From NCBI GenBank assembly GCA_035235625.1, contig CP141145.1, positions 21,020,563-21,084,562 of the forward strand: a DNA stretch of 64,000 bases. Reading direction: 5' to 3'. This document shows, piece after piece, positions 25,731 through 37,200 of the stretch (within the stretch, counting starts at the first letter, position 1; each line of letters starts with the position of its first letter). The position numbers and the translations under genes are program-made. The notes beneath the pieces were generated by a model that worked only from the letters and a program-made list of their open reading frames with translations, had not been told where the DNA came from and did no database searches. The stretch comes from Saururus chinensis. Taxonomy: Eukaryota; Streptophyta; Magnoliopsida; Piperales; Saururaceae.

Positions 25731-26159
25731 CGGCATATAAAGGCCCGGGCAAAAATTTGCCTGGGCACAAAACTGGGCGGAAAATCGCCCGGCCGAGAAA
25801 GGGAAAATCGCCCGGGCGCAAAGTTTCGTGCCTGGGCAAATTTCCGCCGCATGTTAAATGTTTAGCGATGCTCAGTAGAGTGTCGCAAAACATAATCATT
25901 TGCGACGCTCATTTACGCTCGTCACAAATAGAGTCACATTAGCGACAGAAGAATATTAGTGTCGCTAATATAAGCTATATTAGCGACGCTGCCTTCCAAC
26001 CGTCGCTAATGTCAAAAAAATTTAAAAAAAAAATTTATTCGCGACGCTCAGCTATGAGCGTCGCTAATATTATTCCTAAATAGCCATGCTTATAACTAAG
26101 TGTCGCCAATTATTAACTTATTTAGCGACGCTCAATTTAAAGCGTCGCTATTAATTTTT

Positions 26160-28800
26160 TTTACTTTTCTCTGCCTCTCTTTCCTCCTCTCTCTCCTCCC
26201 CTCTCTCTCTCTCCGTTCTCTCTCTACCCTCTCTTCTCTCTCTCCCTCTCTCTACCCTCTCTCCCTCCCCCTCTCTCTCACCTCTCTCTATCCCTCCCCT
26301 CTCTATCCCTCCTCTCTCTCTCTCTCTCCGTTCTCTCTCTCCCTCTCCTTTCTTTCCCTCTCTCCCCCTCTCCTTTCTTTCCCTCTCTCTCCACCCTCTC
26401 CTTTCTTTCCCTCTCTCTCCGCCCTCTCCTTTCTTTCCCTCTCTCTCCCCCTCTCCTCTCTTTCCCTCTCTCCTCTGTCTTTCCCCCTCTCTATCTCTCC
26501 TCTCTCCCCCCTCTCTCTCCCTCCCCTCTCTTTCCTCCCCCTCTCTCTCCCCCTCTCCTCTCTCTCCCTCTCCTCTTTTTCTCTCTCCCCTCCCCTCTCT
26601 TTCCCTCCCTCTCTCTTTCCCCTCTCTCCTCTAATTTCAATTTTTTATAATTTTTTTAAAAATTAATTTTGAAAATAAAAAAAATAACAAAAAGTAAATA
26701 CTAATAGCGACGTATACGTACATGTAATAGTGACGTATATCCCTATACGTCGCTACTACATGTACTAATCGCGACGTATATTCGTATACGTCGCTATTAG
26801 TATTTTATTTTAATTATTTTTTATTTTAAACAATAAAAAAAATTAATAATTTTTTTAAAAAATCAACAAAATAAAATCTCTCTCCTCTCTTTCTCTCTCC
26901 CCTCCCCTCTCTTTCCCCCTCCTCTCTCTCTCCCCCCTCTCCTCTCTCTCTCTCTCCTCCCTCCCTCTCTCCTTTCTCTCTCCCTCTCCTCTCTTTCCCT
27001 CCCTCTCTCTCTCTCCCCTCTCTCCTCTAATTTCAATTTTTTATAATTTTTTATTTTTAAAAATTAATTTTGAAAATAAAAAAATTTAAAAAAGTAAATA
27101 CTAATAGCGACATATATAATATACGTCGCTATTAGGACAGGTATTAGCGACATATATATTTATACGTCACTAATACACGTACTAATAGCGGCGTATATTT
27201 CTATACGTCGCTATTATTATTTTATTTTATTAATTTTTTTATTTTTTAAAAAATAAAAAAAATTAATAAAAAAATTTTAAAAAATCAAAATAAAATTCCT
27301 CTCACCCTCCCTTTGTTCCCTCTCCTATCCCCTCTCTCTTCCCTCCCCTATACTAATAGCGACGGGGCGGAAGGCGGCAGAGCGACAGGGCAGAGTGGTT
27401 GCGCGGTGACAGAGGCCGACGGGGCAGTACCTGCGGAGGGGGGAGGAGGGGCCGGAAGACGGAGGACGGTGGGCAAAGGCTGAGGGGGGCGAAGGCGACG
27501 CACCACAGTGCTGCGGAGGTGACGGCGCAGCAGTGCGGCGATGTGGCGGTGCGACAAGGGCTGCATGGCGGTGGGCAGCAGGAGACGGGCGAAGGGGGAA
27601 ATGCGAAGGACGAGGGTGGGGGGATTTTTATGGCGCGGGGAAATTTCGCCCGAGCGCAAAATTTCCCCGCGTAGGTATTTTTTTGGTTTTTTTTTTAAAA
27701 AATTAATTATTAGAGACAGTCACTAGGACCGTATGTCGCTAAATATATACTTTTAGCGACGTTTACTCAAATCCGTCGCTAAAACAAATTTCTCTCTCTT
27801 CCCCCCCTCTCTCTGCCCTCTCTCTCTCTAACCTCTCTCTCTAACCCCTCTCTCTCCTCTCTCTCTCTACCCCCTCTCTCTAACCTCTCTCTCTCCTCTC
27901 TCTCTCTAACCCCTCTTTCTCCACCCTTTCTCTCTCCTATCCCTCTCTCTTCCCTCCTCCCTCTCTCTCCTCTAATTTCAAAATTTTTTGAGATTTTTTT
28001 TATTTTTTAAAATTAATTTTAAAAATAAAAAAAATTTAATTTAAAATACTAATAGCGATACGTCGCTAATACGTGTACTAATAGCGACGTATACAAATAT
28101 GCGCCACTATTAGTATTTTAAATTAAATTAATTTTTTATATAAAAAATAAAAAAATTTAAACAATAAAATAAAATAAAATCCCTCTCTCTCTTCCCTCTC
28201 CCCTCTCCCTCTCTCTTCCCCCTCTATCTAACCTCTCTCTCTAACCCCTCTCTCTCTGCCCTCTCTCTCCTCTCTCTCTCTTCTCCCTCTCTCTAACCTC
28301 TCTCTCTCTCTGCCTTCTCTCTCCTCTCTCTCTCTAATCCCTCTCTCTAACCTCTCTCTCTACCCTCTCTCTCTCCTCTCTCTCTCCACCCTTTCTCTCT
28401 CCTCTCTCTCCTAACCCCTCTCTCTCCTCTCTCTCTCTAACCCCTCCTCTCTCCACCCTTTCTCTCTCCTATCCCTCTCTCTTCCCTCCCCCCTCTCCCT
28501 CTCTCTTCCCTGTCCTCTCCTCTCCTCTCTCTCTCTCTCCTATCCTCTCCTCTCTCTCTCTCTCCTATCCTCTCACTCCCTCTCTCTTTCCTATCTTCTC
28601 CTCTCCTCTTTCTCTCTCTCTTCCCTCCCCTCTCTCTCTTCCCTCCCCCTCTCCCTTCTCTCTCTCTCTCTCCCTCTCTCTTCCCTTTCTTCTCTCTCTT
28701 CCCTATCCTCTCTCTCTCCACCCTTTCTCTCTCCTCTCTCTCTCTCCACCCTCTCCCTCTCTCTCTCTCCACCCTCTCCCTCTCTCTTCCCTCTCCTATC
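26160..28800. repeat. Repeated polypyrimidine modules inside the CACTA element
   Basis: CT-rich tracts (26160-26635, 26880-27028, 27790-27975, 28175-28800) alternate with a module that begins near CTCTAATTTCAATTTTT, continues with AATTAATTTTGAAAATA and carries a pair AATAGCGACGTATA / TATACGTCGCTATTAG. The module start is seen near 26630, 27025, 27968 and 28815. The frames at 26100-26666 and 28437-28772 only translate the CT/GA repeat. Confidence 0.85.
27350..27690. other. Second GC-rich block in the CACTA element
   Basis: GC-rich DNA of unknown origin with overlapping frames on both strands and no recognised domain. It ends in a near-palindrome, GGGGAAATTTCGCCCGAGCG and AAAATTTCCCCGCG (27635-27672), which resembles wording in the first GC-rich block (25745-25850). 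Possibly a second captured fragment or an element-specific promoter region. Confidence 0.5.
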
Positions 28801-29491
28801 TACCTACACACTATCTTTCCTCTAATTTTAAATTTTTAATATTTTTTTATTTTTAAAAATTAATTTTAAAAATAGAAAATAATTAAAGAAAAATACTAAT
28901 AGTGGCGTATAACTATATATGTCGCTATTAGTATTTTATTTTATTTTTTTATTTTTAAAAATAAAAAATAATAAAATTTTAAAAAAATTAAATAAAAATA
29001 GGTAGTAGCGACGCATATGACTATGCGTCGCTACTACGATGTGGTAGTAGCAACATATAGGATATGCGTCGCTATTAGTTCTTATTTTTTATTTTTTTAA
29101 AAAAATTAAGAATTATTAGCGACGCTCATATTTAAATGTCGCTATTGTTGAAACTATTAGCGATGTTTGTATGTATACGTCGTTAATAATGTTGAAATTT
29201 ATTTAAAAAAATTTAAATATATATCTATTAGCGACGCTTATAAAAGCGTTGCTAATAATGTAAGTATTAGCAATGCATAAATTCAAGCGTCGTTAAAATA
29301 TTACGTATTAGTGACGCTTAATATTGCGTGTCGCTAATAGACTATTATTAGCGACGCTTAATATTATACGTCGCTAATAGTTGTATTTTTTGCGACGGTT
29401 TGTTATATGTCATTATTAGCATATAGTAGTGACGCATAGTATTGCGACGCTTACATAAGTGTCGCTAATACCCAGTTTTGTTGTAGTGTAT

Positions 29492-29669
29492 ATTTATAAC
29501 CTTATTCGGGTCAGGTTTATCAAACTTCAACTTGGTACTACTTAAGAAATAGTAAATCTGAATCCAACCTAAATAACTATTCTAACTTGAATTCAAAAAC
29601 CTAAACATGACCAATTAGGGTTACGTGGGGTCATATTTTACTATCTACCGGACCCGAATTGTATCCCTA
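29492..29669. repeat. Right half of the repeat split by the CACTA element
   Basis: Continues the repeat noted at 24146-24299. It holds a second diverged copy of the internal unit (about 29508-29572) and may end at TAGGGATAC read inverted (29669). Confidence 0.4.
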
Positions 29670-29689
29670 CTCACAGTAAAAAAGTCATA

Positions 29690-30440
29690 AAAATGGAAAT
29701 GGCATTCGCCTTCGTTTTGAATCTGCCCACCTCGTCCGAACTTTCCCATTGCCAGTATCCAAAAAGGCGTCAACGATTGGTCATGGCAATTATCTAAGCC
29801 TCAACAGTTGATTTATTCAATGAACAAATGAAAAAACGAATAAACCAATCAAGCAAAGCTGAAGCTGAAGGAGACATGACGCTCCACAAGCTTCCGTCCA
29901 CAAGGAGCCAGAGGGCCACTGCAAGCCTCTACTTTCTTTAAGATCCTCCATGCCCCGTCCGCCCATATTGGCATGTTAGGCAGGGATTGAGGTGGACTCC
30001 TCACTGGGTCCTACCCAAGTGGTTTTCCAATTCACATGCCTCGTGGGTCCTCTAACCACACATGACAGACATAAGCCTTAGCTTAGCTAGCTGAGGGCAG
30101 ATTTCCTGGAGGAAGAGTGTGGAAGAGCTGCAGGTGGGAGGGGGCCCTCCACTGTGAAGTACCAATTACTGCGAATGAGAGAAGCAAAGGGAAGAGGGCA
30201 GCCCCACCTTAAATAATGCACAGCTGCATGACAGCCAGCAGCCTGGAAGCTCTTTATATGCATCTGATCAGTTTCTCTGCCTCTGGTTTTGCATGAAGTG
30301 ATGAGAGAGGAAGGGGGATGAGGAAAGGAAAGAGATGTGTCTGGGATGGCTGGGGCGGCGTAACCACTAGGAAAGCGACCCTACGCACACATTCACAAAA
30401 ATGGCCTCCGTTCTCTTTGTCCTAATTCTGGCACACCTGC
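29690..30440. other. GC-richer unique DNA with promoter-like features
   Basis: Less AT-rich than its surroundings and without transposon marks. A TATA-like CTTTATATGC lies at 30252-30261, with CT-rich leader-like DNA and several ATGs after it. The longest short frame (MRKGKRCVWDGWGG, from about 30320) has no family I recognise. It could be the promoter and first exon of a host gene or a non-coding transcript. I checked by eye for common plant microRNA sequences and saw none. Confidence 0.35.
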
Positions 30441-31587
30441 AACATTGAAAATGAAAATTTAAACATTAATATTGACCTTGTAATGAACAGAATTTATAAT
30501 TTTAACAAATAAGAAATTTTCCATTAAGCTAAAGAAACTGTGGAAAAGTCATATGGTATTATTTGGACATGGCATTTGTGCATGGAGCACACGCATCACA
30601 GTCCGTGTGGGCGATCTGGGCGCCCATTCATGAGTGTGAGGAATTGTCCCATTTTACTCAATACAAAACTACAAATATATTAATACTTATATTTAAAAAA
30701 ATAATTTTCATTGAATGGTGAAACCAAATTTAAGAGAAAAAAAAAAGCTTATGATACTTTTTTTAAATACCCAATCACTCAAAATTAACAAAATGAAGTT
30801 ATGATTATTATTATTTTTTTAAATTGAGTTATTAATTTAGGACAAAGGGAGTATATAGTCTTCTCTAAAATAAAAGCATTATAACAACTTTTTAAATGTT
30901 AATTTTTTATTTTATAATTTTTTTAAAAAGTTATATATTATTATAAAACTTGTATGTCATGGGTTCACACGTGACTGTGTAAGCCCTAACTGTGTGAGCC
31001 CAGATATCATGAGCCATCGAATAGGGATTGGATGGTGCAAGCGGACAAAAATTAATCCGTCCTCAGAGTTATGTACATCTTTGAATCAAAATTTGATGAC
31101 ACAAAGCTCGAGCTCATGCAGTCCTTCGTGAATTTGGGCTCATATAAATGTGACATCTAATAATTTACATATGGGAAGTTTTCAACGATTATTTTCTTTC
31201 TTTCTCTATTTCGGTGGCCAGGCCATATCCAACAAACACTTCAACATATATCGCTCCCAGCCGTAGTCCACGTCTCGTGGCTGCAGGGTATGGCGTGCAA
31301 AACCACGAAACGTATTATCATCATTTAGTGGCTCCCTCCAAAGGCATCACGTCGTTGTCTGAGCAATAGCTAATCGGGTCATAGAGTTTCATGGTAGCCT
31401 AAGTTATGGACTTGTCCATGCCAACTAGACCGGGGAGGCGGTAGTGCAAGTCGCAAAGGATGCTTGTCCATCCGAGTGGACTCAAACCAGGCCATAATCA
31501 AGTCCACTAGCTCCAATCGTCCCATCGTCCACTTGAATGTGTTCATATGGAAATTTCTTCACGTGTTGTTCAATGACATTTACTTCA
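30441..31587. other. AT-rich then unique DNA, with a Stowaway-like half
   Basis: About 30812-30852 ends GAGTTATTAATTTAGGACAA AGGGAG before TA, like the right end of a Stowaway MITE; the left end is missing. 31190-31587 is of balanced composition with no recognised gene. Confidence 0.4.
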
Positions 31588-31790
31588 CAACGGGGGCGGA
31601 GCCACGACGAGCCAGGACTTCGGGTGATGAGGGGCAAACATGAATAAAAGACATATATAAGATGTGAAGGGGGGAGGGGTAATGTTTTATTTTTATTTTT
31701 TAGGCGGGGGGGCTATACCCATAATTAAAAAAAAAACAAAAAAGTTGAGGGGGGATTAGAAACTTTTATTTTCTTATCTTTTCTCTATTC
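31588..31790. mobile_element. hAT-like end fragment
   Basis: CGGGGGCGGAGCCACG (31591) followed by G-rich wording resembles the CAGGGGCGGAGCCA end of a widespread plant hAT family. No partner end or duplication was found, so it is a fragment. 31800-32500 is AT-rich with no recognised gene. Confidence 0.45.
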
Positions 31791-32499
31791 AATCTTATCT
31801 AGTATGAATTTCAATACCCAAATAAATAAATAAGAATACGCATTTCAATATGTCAACATGTGGTAATATTGGTACATAGCTGTGGGTTTTAACCATGTTG
31901 TTCACAATCATGTTATTCAAATCCTATAAAAAACGATATGTTACAAGCACTTGAAATTGATAACATATTCAAATATTTACTCATTTACTCGTGTAGCATA
32001 TTAAAAAAATTGTTTCATATGTATAATTTTTTACTGGATTATTTGGATTATCAGCTTAAGATACTAGCAACATGTACATTGGTTGGACTCTCCCCAACTT
32101 TACTCATCTTCATGATTAAGTTACAATTTAAATCTCTAAACTTGCAACTTTTTCATTAAACCATTTATGATGTCAATTAATGTACTTTGTTTGACAGTCT
32201 ACCCCTCTAATGCAAATGATTTATTTCTATGTACAGCTTTCATTTAATGCACGATAAGATAGTTCTATTGAAAGCGTGATTCAACTCTTCAGGATTATAT
32301 GTAGTAGATTGATAAAATTATAATATGTTCTAATGTTGCACTTTCTGCATTCCTATGATGATACGAATCACTCTCTCAAAACATATTTCCCTCTGCACAC
32401 TGTCTTGAGTTGGTAGCTGTTCATCGATCTTTTTTCTTCTTTTTTAGTTATCTTGTTGAAAATGATTTTTTTCTAAAATAGACATGTATTCTCATGGAA

Positions 32500-32940
32500 T
32501 ACCAAACCTGTGTGCAGGCCTGCTGTAGTTGCCAAAGTAGACCTACTCAGATGTGATGCTTGCATTCGTGAGGGAAAATGACCCCGCTACCCCTTCAAAA
32601 ATTAAATATTCCCTATCTCATCCCTTCGTAACCGTGGGAAGTTCCCTCTCCTTTTCCCGATCTACATTTTCGACATGCCTCATAAAGGTGCCGGCCCATA
32701 CCGCTTCTCCCGTAACTAGAAGTCGTAGCTCCCAGCATACAAAATCTACCGTTGTAACTCTTAAGAAACGGCCCCCAGCTTTCCCACTCTTCCACTGAAC
32801 TGAAAGGCTGGACCACAAATCTCTTTGTTCCTCTGCAAGACGAAGGTTATGTGGTAGCCCACATATGAAGCCAAGCTATCAAACCAGATGCTCCTCATCT
32901 TCAATAACCTGATTCAAGAATCTCTTGTGAAATCACAAGA
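32500..32940. other. Balanced-composition segment, short ORFs on both strands
   Basis: Frames at 32553-32798 (plus) and 32613-32818 (minus) overlap and match nothing I know. It may be a gene fragment. It borders the inverted TTTGGTATT arrays, so it may be part of that element. Confidence 0.3.
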
Positions 32941-32959
32941 AGGTATGCTTGATAATTTT

Positions 32960-33490
32960 CCATTCTATATTTTACATTACTAGAGTACTATATTTCATTA
33001 TGACTAGACTATCAAGTTAACTACTTTTTGTATTTTTGTAGTTAAATTTGGTAGTTCTGTAGCTAACTTCATCAATTTGCTACTTGAATTGGGTAATTTT
33101 GGTATTATGTTGTTTGATTTTCTTAGCTTGGTAATTTTGGACATAGCCACATTTAGTATTCTGGTAGCCACATGGCATTCTGGGGTATAAATTTGCCATT
33201 CTATTGTTAAATTATTTTAGTTGATGACTTAATATTGGTAGGTTTGGTATTCCGGCGTTTAATTTTGGTATTTTAGTATGTTAATTTGGTATTTTGGTAG
33301 TACTAAACTAGAAGAATACCAAACCTCCATAATGCCAAACTACTAGAATATCATACCTCTAGTAAACCAAATTGCCATAATACAAAAATAGCATAATACC
33401 AAACTTCTAGTTTACTAAACCTCCATAATATGAAACCTCTATAATACCAAACCTTCACAACTGACAAACAACCAAACATGAAAAAATTAT
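32960..33490. repeat. Inverted array of TTTGGTATT-type repeats
   Basis: From 33050 to about 33302 the plus strand repeats TTTGGTATT, TTTGGTAGT and relatives. From 33303 to about 33470 the complement (AATACCAAA, ATACCAAACCTCC) takes over, giving a large imperfect palindrome centred near 33303. Related direct repeats occur at 40530-40570, 41200-41340 and 42600-42810, and the set may mark the subterminal zones of one large element. Confidence 0.7.
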
Positions 33491-33991
33491 TAATTTAATA
33501 TTAAGATATAAGTGTGTTATTATTTGCAGAGTAAGTAATAGAGAATTCAAAGGCTTCATCTTATGGTTTTTAACACATCAAGAAAAAGGCAACCTATTAT
33601 TTTCATCAGGTAACACAGGAGCATTACTATCATCATCCAGAGAAGAAGAGTATGTTGCAGTGAAGCAGCTTTGTCAAGCTCTTTCAAGTAGTGATTAGGT
33701 GGACAATGTTCCCTGCTAAGTTCTAAAGCACATGATCCAACGCCACAAAGGAGACTACTATTTCAAGTCTCAGAGATATATTCTATGAGGATGTCACTAA
33801 GAGAATTGCGTTAGGTGATTGACTTCACGGTAGCTGATATGATACCCTCTATTCCTATTGTGCCCCCCACACTCGATAGGCACACTCTAATGTACACGGT
33901 GCTCGGGGAGGGAAACAAGAAAATCACCAAGGAGGATGAGGTTGCCATTAAGCTAGCCCTAGTCCTCATTTTTTAAAGTCTAATAATTGGT

Positions 33992-34235
33992 GGGGGGGGG
34001 GGCTAGGAACATGTAGTAGACACGAGGTTTAAATCTTAGTTGATGACTAGGATGCATTCAATAACTATCCCTGGGGTAGCATTGGCTATTAGGCTACATT
34101 GCACATAGGGGGGGGGGGGGGGGGGGGGGGCTAGGAACATGTAGTAAACACGAGGTTTAAATCTTAGTTGATGACTAGGATGCATTCAATAACTATCCCT
34201 GGGGTAGCATTGGCTATTAGGCTACATTGCACATA
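33992..34235. repeat. Poly-G-linked 105-bp tandem duplication
   Basis: A run of 11 G (33992-34002) precedes copy 1 (34003-34107), and a run of 23 G (34108-34130) precedes copy 2 (34131-34235). The copies differ at one base in 105, so the duplication is very recent or an assembly artefact linked to the homopolymer. Confidence 0.9.
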
Positions 34236-34239
34236 TTGG

Positions 34240-37200
34240 ATCAGGCAGCTTGCATCTCAACATGTCAAACTTCATACACGACTTGATGGTATATGCTAGT
34301 AAAAGTTGATAAGCTATTTCTTTATGCAATATTAAAGGATTTAACCATTTAATATCATGTTACCAGTTTGGGCAATGGAGTGGCTCCCCAAACTTAGAGA
34401 AGTTTTTTCCACCCATTCAAGAAGTTCTTTCCTGAGGATTCTCGATTTGTAGGGATTCCAGAAGCCCTCCTACGAGAAGACCAATGATACAATTTTCAAG
34501 ACATGACATGTTAGTATCTAAATCCCACACTCAGGTTTTTTTTGTGCATTTCATAACATGACCTATTCTTTATCGTGTTATGTGAAAGCATGAGTTGTAG
34601 ATGTTGTGTGATCATATTCATGTGTTTTCAAATGTCATGTTATCAATGACAGACCACTAACAGCTTGTTCTATCGATAACATGACCATTGATGGTTTGTG
34701 TTATTGATAACACGATGTGAGAGATATTGTGTCCTAGTTCATTTTAGATTTATACATTGTTGATTTTTGTCAAAACACACATAGATAGACATGAGAAGAA
34801 AGTTTGGAAATTGCATTACCGAAGTGTATAAATTGAAGTGTATTACGTGAGTTAGAATATTGTATTACAAAATTAACAAAATTAATAGCAAGTAATCAAT
34901 TTATATTACAATTTTCAAGACAAAAAACGTTAGTTATTGCATGTAAATATAACAGTGGGAGTAATTATGTTAGGGCTATTTTAAAAGTCTTCTTAAAACA
35001 AACGTGTTTGCCTAGGTTATGGTGAAGAAGTCATTGTAGGTGGCTGATGAAGAGAGAGATCCAGATAGTCAAGGAAGCAAGTGATCTAACGACTTTCTTG
35101 AAAGGAAGGAGAGTAAGATTTGATAGAGCTATAGAAAAGGATGATGATGAGAAAAACGCTCAGGCTAGGCCAAAGGCAGAAGAGGATGTCATAGGTCATG
35201 AAGCCCTCACAATGGATGAGGCTGAGAGAAAGCCTTCATACTCTCTAGGCCTTGATCCTGCTCCAAATAAGGCTACCCCATCCAACCCCACATTTGCTTA
35301 ATATGTGAACATACTAGAGGTGTTACTTAAAATTATAATAACCTTAAAAATGATACAAGACATGGCTGATAGCTTGGGAGAGAAGGTGGGGAGGTTGAGT
35401 AGGAAGGTAGATGGTGATAGCCACACACCTCCAGCTCACATGGATGAGGATGCCAGTGACGAAGAGGAGGAGCATTAGGATAAGGGTGAGGATGTAGGTT
35501 GTGACAATGCTACAACTCAAGTTTGTAATGGTATATTTAATTATTTTAAATGATGTGTTAATTAATCAATGTGCATTACGAATGATTTATTAAATGTTTG
35601 TTATAGTTTGACAAGGAAGACCATATAGTAGTGGAGGAGACAAGTGATGATTTGGTCATTTTTTTCTTCTGAAAGCATAGGCGAGCACTAAACTACCAAC
35701 TAATTTGCCAACTCTTTGTAGCAGTTTGATGAGAAAGAGTATAGGTAGTGGAGGAGACTCTTGACAATATGGTCACTAGCGAGAACCAGGATAGTACATT
35801 TAAATTGAAATGTATGATGTATGTGTCAAATAATGTGCACCAAACTACCAACTAAATTGTCAACTCTTTGTATGGGTTGGACAAGGCAAAGCATATAGTA
35901 GTGGAGGAGACTTGTGATGATGTGGTCACTAGTGACAACAAGATCAGCACATATATCTAAGAAAGGAAGCCAAGGACACGTCATGGAGATAATGCTCATC
36001 CTCATTGGGATGGCAGAGGCTAAAATAGATGTTGCTCAATACTACATGGTAAGGGAGAATTAAGAATGTACAGTCTAGGAGAGTGAGGACACAATCACCC
36101 AACAGTTAATTATGTTAGCGGGGCCTAGTTTTGAGGAGATGTCACAAATGGAGGAGAGTGAGGACACATTTCCCAGCTGTGGCTTACATTAGTGGGGCCT
36201 AACATTGACAAGCCATCGATCACAACCAAAGGTGAAGGTGGCAAGATCAAGGTGCAAACGAGGTGTAAGAAAATTTAAGATGCCACCCCACACAAACCCT
36301 ATGAAGAAGAAGGATTGGAAGCCTTTAACTATTGATGAGGAGGACCCAATCGGACCAAGCCTGAAAAGGCTTCTTGAGCTAGTAGGCATCCACTTGATTG
36401 CAGGGATACCCTCGCCAATTAAAACTAAAGTCAAACTATGTGGTTGGAAGGTGGAAAAAATGTTTTGGGTGTCATAAGTTCTCTGCTTATGCGAAATTAA
36501 TGCAAATTGGATGATCAATGATATGGAGAATGGGGACCTCACTCCATTTGAGGAAAGAAGTGAAGATGAGTGAGTTCATTTATTAGATTATATTCTAAGT
36601 TTATTTATCATTAATATTAATTTTATTTATAAAATAAGTGTTAATAAGTAACTTATACCTCATATGCAACAATGGAGAAATTAAGGGCTCCCTCATAACC
36701 CCTAACTGTTTTAAGGGTGTGACATCTGCAATGGCTTGGCTAAGCAATGAGGTGAGATATTTACAATGTCTTATTTTTTATATACAAATAAGTGATTATG
36801 TCTCATGAACTTGTTGTGTCGCATGCCACAAACGAGGAAGCTTGCTCATGCTTTCCTCTCCATCTACTTCTTCATTTGTTTCCATTGCATTTATTTGTTA
36901 ATTACATTTTATTTCAATTTAAATAATCCCAACAAGCAACAATACAAAATATGGAAACGAACTGAGGAATCTTTAGTAGTAACCTACCCAAATACCAAAT
37001 TTATATAGCATAACACCAAACATAAACACCATTGTACCTAACTTAATGAAGATGGATCTTCTCTTGCTTGTTTTGCATAATATTTTTTAGGCAGAGTGTG
37101 GTAGCCTCTGCCTCGTTGGAATAATCTCATAAGGGGATTAGAATAATCTCAGAAAGGGTCCATGCAAGCAATCCTTCTTGGAGGTAGCTAAATCATGGAA

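Larger units (their letters stand above)
24300..29488. mobile_element. 5.2-kb non-autonomous CACTA (EnSpm) element, Pack-CACTA
   Basis: Left end CACTACAACAAAATTG (24300) and inverted right end CACTACAACAAAACTGG (to 29488), flanked by the 3-bp duplication TAT (24297-24299, 29489-29491): all hallmarks of CACTA elements. Both ends carry dense subterminal repeats pairing AGCGACGC with GCGTCGCT, the probable binding sites of the transposon's own DNA-binding protein. No TNPD-type transposase or TNPA is recognisable, so it needs an autonomous relative. Inside are a GC-rich block (24870-25870) with a captured MORF2-like exon, long CT-rich tracts (26160-26635, 26880-27028, 27790-27975, 28175-28800), and a second GC-rich block (27350-27690). 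The ends are well preserved, which suggests fairly recent activity. Confidence 0.93.

Noticed and set aside
24992-25852. 286-residue open frame on the minus strand
   Set aside because: It runs opposite to the captured MORF2-like exon through very GC-rich DNA, where long frames arise by chance. Its product shows no domain.
26100-26666. 188-residue Ser/Leu/Pro-rich frame, and its Arg/Glu-rich counterpart at 28437-28772
   Set aside because: Both are translations of CT/GA repeats inside the CACTA element.
29800-30330. Possible plant microRNA precursor
   Set aside because: No match by eye to common conserved plant microRNAs (156, 159, 160, 164-168, 171, 172, 319, 390-399, 408, 528) and no long clean hairpin.
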